Origin: Cupriavidus sp. 2SB
GTDB lineage: Bacteria; Pseudomonadota; Gammaproteobacteria; Burkholderiales; Burkholderiaceae
Reading direction: 5' to 3'
Assembly (NCBI RefSeq): GCF_005503625.1
Contig: NZ_SCMX01000037.1
Coordinates: forward strand, 1-64,000
DNA length: 64,000 nucleotides
The notes under the pieces were generated by a model that was not told the DNA's origin, made no database searches, and saw only the letters and a list, made by a program, of their open reading frames with translations. Shown one piece after another: positions 1 to 8,987 of this stretch (the first letter of the stretch is position 1; each line of letters opens with the position of its first letter). The translations under genes were made by a program, and so were the position numbers.

Positions 1-2789
1 GCGCGGTAGTGCCAGCAGCGCTCGCACTTGGCGTGCTGCGACGGCGTGACCGTCACCAGCAGGTCACCGCCTTCGGGAGCCGGCGTGACCTTGGCGGCCG
101 ACGTCAGCAACACGAAGCGCAGGTCGTCGTCCAGGCTCTGCAGCGCAGCCAGCACAGGGCCACCGGCCGCGATCGTGACTTCGGCCTGCAGCGAAGAACC
201 GATCTCGCCTTCCACGCGCACAGCTTCGAGCTGGCGCGTGACCTCGGCGCGGACCGTACGGATGTCGTGCCACTTCTGCAGCAGGTTGTCCGCATCGTCC
301 ACACTCGGCACGTCGTAGTACGTGCTCGTGAAGATGGTGTCCGTGTGCTCGGTGCCGTGGGCAAAGATCTGCCACGCTTCCTCCGCCGTGAACGAGAGGA
401 ACGGGGCCATCCAGTGCAGCATGGCCTGCGTGATGTGGTAGATCGCGTTCTGCGCCGCGCGGCGGTCCTTCGAATCAGGCGCCGAGGTGTACAGACGATC
501 CTTGAGCACGTCGAGGTAGAAGCCGCCGAGGTCTTCGGAGCAGAACGTCTGCAGCTTGGCGACCACCGGGTGGAACTCGTACTGCTGGTAATGCGACAGC
601 ACTTCCTTTTGCAGCCGCTCGGTCAGCGCCACGGCGTAGCGGTCGATTTCCAGCCACTCCGATGCCGGCAGGGCATGCTTGCCGTGGTCGTAGTCGGTCA
701 GGTTGGCCAGCAGGAAGCGCAGCGTGTTGCGGATGCGGCGATAGCCTTCCACCACGCGCTTCAGGATCTCGTCGGAGATCGACAGCTCGCCCGAATAGTC
801 GGTCGAGGCCACCCACAGGCGGATGATCTCGGCGCCCATCTTGTTCGAGATGTCCTGCGGCGCCACCGTGTTGCCCACCGACTTCGACATCTTGCGGCCT
901 TCGCCGTCGACGGTGAAGCCGTGCGTCAGCAGTGCCTTGTACGGCGGCTTGCCGTACAGCATCGACGCGGTCAGCAGGGACGAGTGGAACCAGCCGCGGT
1001 GCTGGTCCGAACCTTCGAGGTACAGGTCAGCCAGGCGGCCATCGGGCTGGTCGGCCGACGGATCGTACAGTTCGTCACGATGCGAGCCGCGGATCACGGT
1101 CCAGTGCGTGGTGCCGGAGTCGAACCACACGTCGAGCGTGTCGCGGTTCTTCTCGTACAGGGCGGCTTCCTCGCCGAGCAGTTCCTTCGGGTCGAGCGAT
1201 TGCCACGCCTCGATGCCGCTCTTTTCCACGCGCTTGGCCACTTCTTCCAGCAGCGCGGGCGTGTTCGGGTGCAGCGCGCCGGTTTCCTTGTGGATGAAGA
1301 ATGCCATCGGCACGCCCCACTGGCGCTGGCGCGAGAGCGTCCAGTCCGGGCGGTTGGCGATCATGTTGTGCAGGCGCTGCTTGCCCCAGGCCGGGAAGAA
1401 CTCGGTGTTGTCGATGCCGGCCAGCGCGGTCTCACGCAGCGTTGCCGAATTGTCCACCGGGGTCACGTCCATGCCCGCGAACCACTGCGACGTGGCGCGG
1501 TAGATGATCGGCGTCTTGTGACGCCAGCAGTGCATGTAGCTGTGCTCGTACTTGTGCGAGTTGAACAGGTTGCCCGATTCGCGCAGCACTTCCACGATCT
1601 TCGGGTTCGCGGCCCAGATCGACAGCCCGCCGAACAGCGGCAGCGTGCTGGCGTAGACGCCATCGCCCATCACAGGGCTGATGATGTCGGCGTCGGCCAT
1701 GCCATGCGCCTTGCACGACTGGAAGTCTTCCACGCCGTAGGCCGGTGCCGAGTGGACGATGCCGGTGCCGGTATCGGTGGTCACGTAGTCGCCCAGGTAC
1801 ACGGGCGAGGTGCGTGCGTAGCCGGCATCCATCTTTGCCAGGGGATGGTGGAAGCGCACCTCGGTCAGCGCATCGCCGCGTGCGGTGGCAACGATCGAAC
1901 CTTCCAGCGCGTACGTCTTCAGTTGTTCTTCGACACGATCCTTCGCCAGGATCAGGAAGCCGCGCGGCGTATCCACCAGCGCGTACTCCACTTCCGGGTG
2001 CATGTTCAGCGCCTGGTTGGACGGGATGGTCCACGGCGTGGTGGTCCAGATCACCACCCAGCCCGGCTTGCCTTCGAGCGTGGCCAGCGGCACGTGGAAT
2101 GCGTGGGCGATCTTGTCGGCTTCGGCAAACGGGAAGCCCACGTCGATCGACAGGTCGACCTTGTCCTTGTATTCCACTTCAGCCTCGGCCAGCGCCGAGC
2201 CGCAGTCGAAGCACCAGTTCACGGGCTTGAGGCCGCGGAACACGTAGCCTTTCTCCATGATCTTGCCCAGCGCACGCAGCTCGTCCGCTTCGTTGCTGAA
2301 GTTCATGGTCAGGTACGGATTGTCCCAGTCGCCCAGCACGCCCAGGCGCTCGAAATCCTTCTTCTGGCGGGCGATCTGCTCGGTGGCGTAGGCGCGCGCC
2401 TTGGCCTGGACTTCCTGCACGGGCAGGCCCTTGCCGAACTGCTTCTCGATCTGGATTTCGATCGGCATGCCGTGGCAGTCCCAGCCCGGCACGTAGACCG
2501 CGTCGAGGCCGGTCAGGCCGCGCGCCTTGATAATCATGTCCTTGAGGACCTTGTTCACGGCGTGGCCGATGTGGATGTCGCCGTTGGCATACGGAGGGCC
2601 GTCATGCAGCACAAATTTCTTCGCGCCTTTACGGGCGGCACGGATCTTCTTGTAGAGCTGCTTGTCCTGCCACTGCTTGACCCACAGCGGCTCGCGCTTG
2701 GGCAGATCGCCGCGCATCGGGAACGGGGTATCCAGCAGGTTGACCGGATACTTGCTTTTTTCAGGCTTGGCGCGTTTGTCGTCGGACAT
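1..2789 (-). CDS. ileS: Isoleucyl-tRNA synthetase (3' end outside window)
   Basis: Cytoplasmic class I aminoacyl-tRNA synthetase that charges tRNA-Ile and edits mischarged valine. The start is the ATG at 2789 ([19 protein letters not shown]). The HIGH motif lies at residues 73-76 (DIHIGH) and the KMSKS motif at 633-637. The C-terminal zinc-finger pair begins at Cys922 and Cys925 (CERC) just before the window edge. About 929 residues are present, so roughly 30 C-terminal residues are missing against the usual ~960. ribF lies 121 bp upstream on the same strand, the common ribF-ileS(-lspA) order, so the two are probably co-transcribed. The identification is secure; only the 3' end is unseen. Confidence 0.97.
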   Translation of the reverse strand, partial: MSDDKRAKPEKSKYPVNLLDTPFPMRGDLPKREPLWVKQWQDKQLYKKIRAARKGAKKFVLHDGPPYANGDIHIGHAVNKVLKDMIIKARGLTGLDAVYVPGWDCHGMPIEIQIEKQFGKGLPVQEVQAKARAYATEQIARQKKDFERLGVLGDWDNPYLTMNFSNEADELRALGKIMEKGYVFRGLKPVNWCFDCGSALAEAEVEYKDKVDLSIDVGFPFAEADKIAHAFHVPLATLEGKPGWVVIWTTTPWTIPSNQALNMHPEVEYALVDTPRGFLILAKDRVEEQLKTYALEGSIVATARGDALTEVRFHHPLAKMDAGYARTSPVYLGDYVTTDTGTGIVHSAPAYGVEDFQSCKAHGMADADIISPVMGDGVYASTLPLFGGLSIWAANPKIVEVLRESGNLFNSHKYEHSYMHCWRHKTPIIYRATSQWFAGMDVTPVDNSATLRETALAGIDNTEFFPAWGKQRLHNMIANRPDWTLSRQRQWGVPMAFFIHKETGALHPNTPALLEEVAKRVEKSGIEAWQSLDPKELLGEEAALYEKNRDTLDVWFDSGTTHWTVIRGSHRDELYDPSADQPDGRLADLYLEGSDQHRGWFHSSLLTASMLYGKPPYKALLTHGFTVDGEGRKMSKSVGNTVAPQDISNKMGAEIIRLWVASTDYSGELSISDEILKRVVEGYRRIRNTLRFLLANLTDYDHGKHALPASEWLEIDRYAVALTERLQKEVLSHYQQYEFHPVVAKLQTFCSEDLGGFYLDVLKDRLYTSAPDSKDRRAAQNAIYHITQAMLHWMAPFLSFTAEEAWQIFAHGTEHTDTIFTSTYYDVPSVDDADNLLQKWHDIRTVRAEVTRQLEAVRVEGEIGSSLQAEVTIAAGGPVLAALQSLDDDLRFVLLTSAAKVTPAPEGGDLLVTVTPSQHAKCERCWHYR

Positions 2790-2910
2790 GTTCGATTCTC
2801 GGGGCAATTCGTGAGGCGCGGCGCAGGGAAGCGCGCCGCGCGCGTGTCATTTCGGATGAGGCAGGGCGGGTCCGGCGGCGATGCATCAGGTGCACACGCG
2901 CTGCCGGCCG

Positions 2911-3900
2911 CTAGCTAATTCGGTCGGTGGCGGACGTGGCGAAGTCGCGCCGGCCACCCCCTGCCTCGGGCGCGCTCAGGCCGAAGAACGCACGCGCGTC
3001 CTCGGCGTCCTTGGCGATGGCGGCGGTCAGTGCGTCCAGCGAATGGAAACGCTCCTCGTCGCGTAGCTTCTTCATGAACTCCACGCGCACGAGCTTGCCG
3101 TACAGGTTCTGGTTCACGTCGAACAGATGCACTTCCAGCAGCACGCGGCCCGCATCCTCGACGGTCGGCCGCACGCCGATGCTGGCCACGCCGGGCAGCG
3201 GGTGGTCGGCAATGCCATGCACCTGCACCACGAAGATGCCGTTCACGGCAGGCCGCTTGTGCGAGATCTTGAGGTTCAGCGTGGGGAAGCCGAGGTTGCG
3301 CCCCAGCTTGCGGCCGTGAATCACGTGCCCGCTGATGGCGTAGCCGTGGCCAAGCAGCCGGCGTGCGTGTTCGAGATCGCCGTCGGCCAGCGCCTGGCGT
3401 ACGGCGGAGCTGGAGATGCGGATGCCGCCTTCGGACACCGAACCCATCTGCTCGACATCGAAGCCGAATTCGCGACCGGCTTCCTTCAGGTAGCTGAAGT
3501 CACCGGCACGACGGGCGCCAAAGCGGAAATCGTCGCCCACCAGCACCCAGCGCGCGTGCAGGCCGTTCCACAGCACGTTCTCGACGAACTGTTGCGGCGA
3601 CTGCGCGGCGAAATGGGCGTTGAAGTGCTCCACGACCACCCGATCCACGCCATTGCTACGCAGAGCGTCGAGCTTGTCGCGCAGCAGGGCGATGCGGGTA
3701 GGGGCGTGCTCCGGCGCGAAAAATTCGCGCGGATGCGGCTCGAATGTCATCACGCACAGCGGCAGGCCACGCGCATCGGCGGCCGCACGGGCGCGCGCGA
3801 GCAACGACTGGTGGCCGCGATGCACACCGTCGAAATTACCGATGGTGAGCGCGCAGGGCGCCCGGCTTTCGGCGTTGGGCAGGCCGCGGAAGACTTTCAC
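2911..3900 (-). CDS. ribF: Bifunctional riboflavin kinase/FAD synthetase
   Basis: Converts riboflavin to FMN and then FAD in the cytoplasm. The 329-residue protein has the usual two-domain length. The N-terminal nucleotidyltransferase domain shows GNFDGVHRGH (HxGH at residues 27-30) and ISSSAVR near 162-168. The C-terminal riboflavin kinase domain carries GRKLGRNLGFPTLNL (about 196-210). The start is ATG 3900, about 30 nt downstream of a perfect TATAAT -10 box on the same strand. It is the first gene of a likely ribF-ileS unit and is divergent from the histidine kinase at 4080. Confidence 0.96.
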   Translation of the reverse strand: MKVFRGLPNAESRAPCALTIGNFDGVHRGHQSLLARARAAADARGLPLCVMTFEPHPREFFAPEHAPTRIALLRDKLDALRSNGVDRVVVEHFNAHFAAQSPQQFVENVLWNGLHARWVLVGDDFRFGARRAGDFSYLKEAGREFGFDVEQMGSVSEGGIRISSSAVRQALADGDLEHARRLLGHGYAISGHVIHGRKLGRNLGFPTLNLKISHKRPAVNGIFVVQVHGIADHPLPGVASIGVRPTVEDAGRVLLEVHLFDVNQNLYGKLVRVEFMKKLRDEERFHSLDALTAAIAKDAEDARAFFGLSAPEAGGGRRDFATSATDRIS

Positions 3901-3935
3901 GAGGACGGCGGACGAGCGTTTTAGGGAAAGCGAGC

Positions 3936-3941
3936 ATTATA
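3936..3941 (-). promoter_or_regulatory. Putative -10 element for ribF-ileS
   Basis: A perfect TATAAT on the minus strand would start transcription near 3929, leaving a leader of about 30 nt before the ribF ATG at 3900. No good -35 element is visible 16-18 nt upstream, so the assignment rests on the -10 match and position. Confidence 0.4.
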
Positions 3942-4079
3942 AGGCGAATGGCCCGCGTTGCCCCCTGCCTGGCCGAATTGCCGACTCGACGCCGATGGGG
4001 GTGTGGGCAAGCTGCCAAAAATGGCGAATTTATGGCGAATTGCACCGCCGGGCGATGGCGTGAGGCGGAGAAAGGCGGC

Positions 4080-5993
4080 ATGATATGCGCCATTCGGAAC
4101 ATGAACCGCACGATTCCTGCAACGGTCAGCCCCCGTCCAACCCTGTTCGCGGGAAGCTTTTTGCAGTGGGCTGTCGTCGCCACGATACCGGGCACTCCAC
4201 TCTTGAACGCGCTGCTTAACAAGCTACTGCCGCCCCCCGGACCGCAGCTGGACACCGAAACTCGGGCCAAGCTGCTGGTCACCGTCCATCGGGTCTCGCC
4301 CACGGCCATTGCGTCCTCGGTGCTGCTCCCCGGCCTGACCGCCTGGACGTTCTGGTACGAAGCCAACCAGGTGGCGCTGCTGCTCTGGTGCGCCATCATG
4401 CTGGTGCTGACCGTCGCCGGTAGCTGGTTTTACGTAGGCTTCAAACGCGACAGCGGCAAGATGAGCCGCTCGGCGCACACGCGCAAGTGGTGGAACAACA
4501 TGCGCGCCATCGCCTTCCTGACAGGCCTGACCTGGGGAAGCTCCGCGCTGCTGCACCTCTACACCAGTTCGATGGTGTTCTCCGCCGTGCTCTACCTGCT
4601 GACGCTCGGCGTGCTGGCGGGGGGCGCCACGTCCCAATCGCCGATTCCGTCGAACCTTGTCTTCGCCGGGGTGCCGATCCTGGTGCCCAATATCCTGCTG
4701 GCCGATTTCGCCTTCCCCGGCCATGGCGGGTACGTGCAGATCCTGCTCGTGATCTACGCGCTGATGCTGGCGCGCCACTCGTTGAATCTGCAGCACACGC
4801 TGGTGCGCGCCATCCAGCTGGAATCGGAAAGCCGGCGGCTGGCCAAGCAGTTCCAGGAGGAAAAGGAGCGGGCGCTTCATGCGAGCGAGGAGAAATCGCG
4901 TTTCCTGGCTGCGGCAAGCCATGACTTGCGCCAACCCGTGCATGCGCTGGTGATGCTGGTGGAGGCGCTGCGGGCCCGGAACCAGTCAACTGCGTTACAC
5001 CCCTTGGTGGAGCAGGTGGCCGCCGGCACGCAAACCATCGACCTGCTGTTCCGCTCGCTGCTGGATCTGTCGAAGCTCGAAGGGCGCAAGGTGCTGCCCA
5101 CGATGGAGCCGTGCGAACTCAACGCACTGGTGAACGACGTGATGAGCCAGTTTGCTGCCGATGCGCGCGAGAGCGGCCTGACGCTGACGCCGCGCGTGCC
5201 TGACGAACTCTACGCGATGGCCGAGCCGGTACTGCTGCGCCGGGCGCTCTTCAACCTTGTGCAGAACGCGCTGCGGTACACAAAGCGCGGCGGCATCCTG
5301 GTGACAGCACGGCAGCGCCGCAAGCACGTGCGCGTGGAGGTGTGGGATACCGGCGCGGGCATCACGCCCGAGCATCTGCCAGAAATCTTCTCGCCGTACT
5401 ACCAGGTTCACAATCCGCAGCGCGATCCGTCGCAAGGGCTCGGCCTGGGCCTGGCGATCTTCAAGGAATGCGTGCGTCTGATGCGCGGAACCTACGGCGT
5501 GCGTTCGGTGCCCGGCAAGGGTTCGGTATTCTGGTTTGCATTGGCGCCCGTGCCGGACGAGACCGTGGCCAGCGTGCGCGCGATGCGCAAGAATGCGCAG
5601 GCCGAGGAGGCGCGGCAGGATCGGCTGCGCGGCACGGTACTGGTCGTCGATGACGACAGTCAGATCCGCAAGGCGTGGATTGCGCTGATGGAGGCGTGGG
5701 GAATTCGTGTCGCGTGTGCCGCGCACGGGCAGGAGGCCGACGCGTTGTTCGCCAAGGGGCTGAAGCCGGACATCATCTTCTGCGACCTGCGCCTGCCCGG
5801 CAACGAAAACGGACTGGATCTGCTGGAACGCTGGCAGACCACGCAACCGCAGGCGCGCAGCGCGCTGCTGACGGGCGACCTGAAATCCGCGGCGCTGTTG
5901 GCGGCCGAGGACGCGGGCTACTTCGTGCTGCCCAAGCCCGTGGACCCCGCCAACCTGCGCATGCTGCTGCGCCGCTGGCTGACTGCGGTCTGA
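4080..5993 (+). CDS. Membrane-bound hybrid sensor histidine kinase with C-terminal receiver
   Basis: A 637-residue hybrid sensor kinase of unknown signal. The N-terminal ~220 residues hold about six hydrophobic membrane segments and no obvious periplasmic sensor domain. A short coiled linker (LAKQFQEEKERALHASEEKSR) leads to a HisKA domain with phospho-acceptor His281 (SHDLRQPVHAL). The HATPase domain shows N box NLVQNALRYT, DTGAGI and GLGLGLAIFKE. The receiver domain has DDD near its start, acceptor Asp569 (FCDLRLPG) and the KP pair (VLPKPVD). Start: ATG 4080 follows GGAGAAAGG; ATG 4101 is an alternative. It is convergent with a LuxR-type response regulator 25 bp away, its likely partner. Confidence 0.88.
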   Translation: MICAIRNMNRTIPATVSPRPTLFAGSFLQWAVVATIPGTPLLNALLNKLLPPPGPQLDTETRAKLLVTVHRVSPTAIASSVLLPGLTAWTFWYEANQVALLLWCAIMLVLTVAGSWFYVGFKRDSGKMSRSAHTRKWWNNMRAIAFLTGLTWGSSALLHLYTSSMVFSAVLYLLTLGVLAGGATSQSPIPSNLVFAGVPILVPNILLADFAFPGHGGYVQILLVIYALMLARHSLNLQHTLVRAIQLESESRRLAKQFQEEKERALHASEEKSRFLAAASHDLRQPVHALVMLVEALRARNQSTALHPLVEQVAAGTQTIDLLFRSLLDLSKLEGRKVLPTMEPCELNALVNDVMSQFAADARESGLTLTPRVPDELYAMAEPVLLRRALFNLVQNALRYTKRGGILVTARQRRKHVRVEVWDTGAGITPEHLPEIFSPYYQVHNPQRDPSQGLGLGLAIFKECVRLMRGTYGVRSVPGKGSVFWFALAPVPDETVASVRAMRKNAQAEEARQDRLRGTVLVVDDDSQIRKAWIALMEAWGIRVACAAHGQEADALFAKGLKPDIIFCDLRLPGNENGLDLLERWQTTQPQARSALLTGDLKSAALLAAEDAGYFVLPKPVDPANLRMLLRRWLTAV

Positions 5994-6018
5994 GAAGCGC
6001 TGGACGAGGAGCCGGCGC

Positions 6019-6678
6019 TTACTGGCGCAGGCGGAACCGCTCCATTCGCGACATCACCTGCATGCGCGTGCGTACGCCAAGACGTTGCAGGATGGCGGAT
6101 ACGTGTTCCTTCACCGTGTTCTCGGTCAGGCCGAGCTTGCGCGCGATGACCTTGTTCGGCAGTCCTTCCAGCACCAGTGCCAGCACGGAGCCCTGACGCG
6201 GCGTCAGGCCCAGTTCGGCGGGCGTGACCGGAATGCCGTGGGCGGGTCCGAAGGCCTGCGAGCGGCCCGACAAGGCTTCATCGGTCGGAAAACTCGTATC
6301 GCCAGCCAGAACCTTTCGCACGGCGGCCGTGAAGGCGTTGGCATCGAGGTGCTTGCCAACGAAGCCGCAAGCGGACAGCGCGCGTGCACGGCCCACGATC
6401 TCGGGCGTGGCTTCGGCGGACATGAAGATGAAGCGCGCGCCGGGAATCACGGTCTTGAATGCCTGCATGGCGTCGAAGCCAGTGCCGTCATTCAGCCAGA
6501 TATCCAGCAACACGATATCGGGACGGAGTCCCTGGTTCAGCGAGTGGAGAGCTTCCTTGGCGCTACCGGCAGCATGTACTGCAACGTCGGGCATCACCTC
6601 CGCGAGGAACGCGGTGGTGCCGGAAAGAGCCATAGGATGATCATCGACCACCAACAGAGTCGGTGCAGCGTTCGACAT
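6019..6678 (-). CDS. NarL/FixJ-type response regulator (receiver plus LuxR HTH)
   Basis: A 219-residue DNA-binding response regulator. The receiver domain spans about residues 7-125, with the acidic pair in VVDDHP and acceptor Asp59 (DIVLLDIW). The LuxR/GerE helix-turn-helix lies at about 150-215 (LTPRQGSVLALVLEGLPNKVIA, then LTENTVKEHVSAIL). The start is ATG 6678. The gene is convergent with the hybrid histidine kinase (ends 25 bp apart), which suggests a cognate pair even though the kinase already has its own receiver. Targets cannot be inferred from the window. Confidence 0.9.
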   Translation of the reverse strand: MSNAAPTLLVVDDHPMALSGTTAFLAEVMPDVAVHAAGSAKEALHSLNQGLRPDIVLLDIWLNDGTGFDAMQAFKTVIPGARFIFMSAEATPEIVGRARALSACGFVGKHLDANAFTAAVRKVLAGDTSFPTDEALSGRSQAFGPAHGIPVTPAELGLTPRQGSVLALVLEGLPNKVIARKLGLTENTVKEHVSAILQRLGVRTRMQVMSRMERFRLRQ

Positions 6679-6902
6679 GCGTATTCCCGTCTAATTTCCC
6701 ATTTCGCCCTTGTTGTCACCGTTTTCCTAGAAATCGGCGCGTGGACGTAAAGCCCACTCTAACAGAGCGGGGTGCGCGTCACAATCGGTCGCAACATGGT
6801 GTTTCTTGTTGCATACGTCCCCAAAAGCGTTGTCCCGTGCGCGTTTCGCGGTAATTAAGTGCCTAATGTGCATGCTTTACAAGCGTTTGCACCACAGCTT
6901 GG

Positions 6903-6908
6903 TAGAAT
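6903..6908 (+). promoter_or_regulatory. Putative -10 element for a (near-)leaderless purN transcript
   Basis: TAGAAT lies seven bases before the purN ATG at 6916, so transcription from it would begin at or within about a base of the start codon. No Shine-Dalgarno sequence precedes this ATG. No -35 at standard spacing was found; TTTACA at 6876-6881 is too far (21 nt). Confidence 0.35.
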
Positions 6909-6915
6909 CGCGGCG

Positions 6916-7575
6916 ATGAAAAATATTGTCATATTGATTTCCGGGCGTGGCTCCAATATGGAAGCGATCGTCCGGGCCTGCGCAGCCGAGCGATGGCCGG
7001 CGCGCGTGGCTGCTGTATTGTCGAACCGGCCCGATGCGTCGGGGCTCGCGTTCGCTGCCGATCACGGTATCGCCACAGGCGTGGTGGACCATAAGCTGTT
7101 TGCCGACCGTGCTGCATTCGATGCCGCGATGCGCGACGCCATCGAGGCGTACCAGCCCGATATCGTGGTGCTGGCGGGGTTCATGCGCATTCTGACGACG
7201 GAGTTCGTCGAGCACTTTGCCGGCCGCATGCTCAACATCCATCCCTCGCTGTTGCCGAGTTTTCCGGGCATGCATACGCATCGCCAGGCGCTGGACGCGG
7301 GGGTCAAGTTGCATGGCGCGACCGTGCACTTCGTCACGCCGCAACTCGATCATGGCCCGATCGTGATACAAGCTGCACTCGATGTACTGCCAGGCGACAC
7401 ACCCGAGTCCCTGGCCGATCGTTTGCTCGATAGCGAACATGTCATCTACCCGCGCGCTGTGCGCTGGTTTGTCGAAGACCGCCTGCAATTGCAGAACGGC
7501 GTTGTTCAAGTTCAACCGGCCGAACCCCAATGGTTCATGGCCATCTCGCCCGAAGCGGCAGGAAAACAGCCATGA
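6916..7575 (+). CDS. purN: Phosphoribosylglycinamide formyltransferase (GART 1)
   Basis: Formyl-THF-dependent formylation of GAR, third step of purine synthesis. The 219-residue protein starts at ATG 6916 (MKNIVILISGRGSNMEAI). An upstream in-frame ATG at 6859 is rejected because it would place the -10 box inside the gene and add residues unlike the family. Catalytic residues match the family: Asn107 and His109 in NIHPSLLPSFPG, and Asp145 in TPQLDHGPI. Its stop overlaps the start of the next gene (ATGA), so purN and the rRNA methyltransferase are translationally coupled. That pairing is unusual functionally but the overlap is clear. Confidence 0.96.
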   Translation: MKNIVILISGRGSNMEAIVRACAAERWPARVAAVLSNRPDASGLAFAADHGIATGVVDHKLFADRAAFDAAMRDAIEAYQPDIVVLAGFMRILTTEFVEHFAGRMLNIHPSLLPSFPGMHTHRQALDAGVKLHGATVHFVTPQLDHGPIVIQAALDVLPGDTPESLADRLLDSEHVIYPRAVRWFVEDRLQLQNGVVQVQPAEPQWFMAISPEAAGKQP

Positions 7576-8960
7576 GTCGTAATCCCTCTTCCACCCCGGA
7601 CAATCGCCAGCGCCCCCGCACCAACAAGGGCAAGGGCAGCCCGATTCGCATGGCGCGCCAGCCTGGCACCGATGGCCCGCGCAATCCGGGTGGCCTGCAG
7701 GCCTTCCATTTGCAGCACATCGAGCGACTGATCGGCAAGGTGCTGCTGTTCGCGCGTCCTTCGGATGCTGTGGTCAGCTACTACTTCCGAGAAAATAACA
7801 AACTTGGCCATCGTGACCGCGGAATCATTGCGGAAGCGATTTTTGCAGTGTTGCGTAGACGCGTCGAATTTGGTCAATTTGCGGAAAGCGGCACAGGCTC
7901 CGCCACCCGCCGCCTTGGTCTGCTGGGACTGGCCTCGACGCTTGGCCGCGACGTGCTGACGCCGTTCCTGTATCCCGATGAAGCCGAGTGGCTGGATCGC
8001 CTGACGACGATCGAACGCTCGAGCCTGGCGCCGCGCGTGCGTGCCAACTTGCCGGAGTGGCTTTACGACGATCTGGTTGCGCATCATGGCGAGCCGTTCA
8101 CGGCTGCCATCGGCGATGCCTGGCTGCGTCCGGCGCCGCTGGACCTGCGTGTGAACACGGCCAAGCTGTCCCGCGAGGAAGCGCTGGCCGAACTCGAAAC
8201 CGCCGGGATTGCCGCGGAGCCCGCACCAATGGCGCCGGCCGGTATCCGCCTCAAGGGCAAGCCCGCGCTGAACCAGCTGCCGCTGTTCATCAACGGTGGC
8301 GTGGAAGTGCAGGACGAAGGCAGCCAGTTGCTGTGCCATCTGGTGGCACCGAAGCGTGGCGAAATGGTGGTGGACTTCTGCGCAGGCGCGGGCGGAAAGA
8401 CGCTGGCGCTGGGCATGCAAATGCGTTCGACCGGCCGGCTCTATGCCTTCGACGTTTCCGAAAAGCGACTGACCAACCTGAAGCCGCGTCTGGCACGTAG
8501 CGGCCTGTCCAATGTGCATCCCGTGCTGATCGATTCGGAACGCGACGCCAAGGTCAAGCGGCTGGCTGGCAAGATCGATCGCGTGCTGGTGGATGCACCG
8601 TGCAGCGGCCTCGGCACCCTGCGTCGCAACCCCGATCTGAAATGGCGCCAGTCGCCAGAGTCGATCATCGAGCTGACCGCCAAGCAGGCAGCCATCCTCG
8701 AAGCAGCCGCCAAGCTCGTGAAGGGTGGCGGACGGGTCGTGTACGCCACTTGCAGCGTGCTCGAAGCGGAAAACGAAGCCATCGTCCGCGATTTCCTCGC
8801 CAAGAACGAGAATTTCCGACTGGTGCCGGCCGCCGAAATCTTTGCCGAACAGAAGATCGAGGTGCCCAACTTGCCGGCAGAAAGCGGCATGTTGGCGCTT
8901 TATCCGCACGTTCATCAGACCGACGGCTTCTTCGCTGCCGTGCTGGAACGCACGCGTTGA
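7572..8960 (+). CDS. RsmB/Sun-family rRNA (cytosine-C5) methyltransferase
   Basis: A SAM-dependent RNA m5C methyltransferase of the NOL1/NOP2/Sun family, probably acting on 16S rRNA. The 462-residue protein starts at ATG 7572, overlapping the purN stop. The first ~45 residues are basic and low-complexity, followed by an N-terminal helical region and the Rossmann domain. Motif I is VVDFCAGAGGKTLALG. Motif IV is DAPCSGLGTLRRNPDLKWR with Cys344, and motif VI is ATCSVLEAENE with Cys394, the expected nucleophile. The exact target (RsmB C967 or RsmF-like site) cannot be fixed from sequence alone. The mechanosensitive channel gene follows after 27 bp. Confidence 0.9.
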   Translation: MSRNPSSTPDNRQRPRTNKGKGSPIRMARQPGTDGPRNPGGLQAFHLQHIERLIGKVLLFARPSDAVVSYYFRENNKLGHRDRGIIAEAIFAVLRRRVEFGQFAESGTGSATRRLGLLGLASTLGRDVLTPFLYPDEAEWLDRLTTIERSSLAPRVRANLPEWLYDDLVAHHGEPFTAAIGDAWLRPAPLDLRVNTAKLSREEALAELETAGIAAEPAPMAPAGIRLKGKPALNQLPLFINGGVEVQDEGSQLLCHLVAPKRGEMVVDFCAGAGGKTLALGMQMRSTGRLYAFDVSEKRLTNLKPRLARSGLSNVHPVLIDSERDAKVKRLAGKIDRVLVDAPCSGLGTLRRNPDLKWRQSPESIIELTAKQAAILEAAAKLVKGGGRVVYATCSVLEAENEAIVRDFLAKNENFRLVPAAEIFAEQKIEVPNLPAESGMLALYPHVHQTDGFFAAVLERTR

Positions 8961-8987
8961 TATCCCGTTGAACGCTGATCCGTGCCG

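Noticed and set aside
9..2918. A 969-codon open frame on the plus strand opposite ileS and similar giant antisense frames (31315-34419, 7512-10277, 53862-56399)
   Set aside because: They are mirror frames of strongly coding GC-rich genes. Their translations are rich in Arg/His/Val with no recognisable domain, while the opposite strand encodes intact known proteins.
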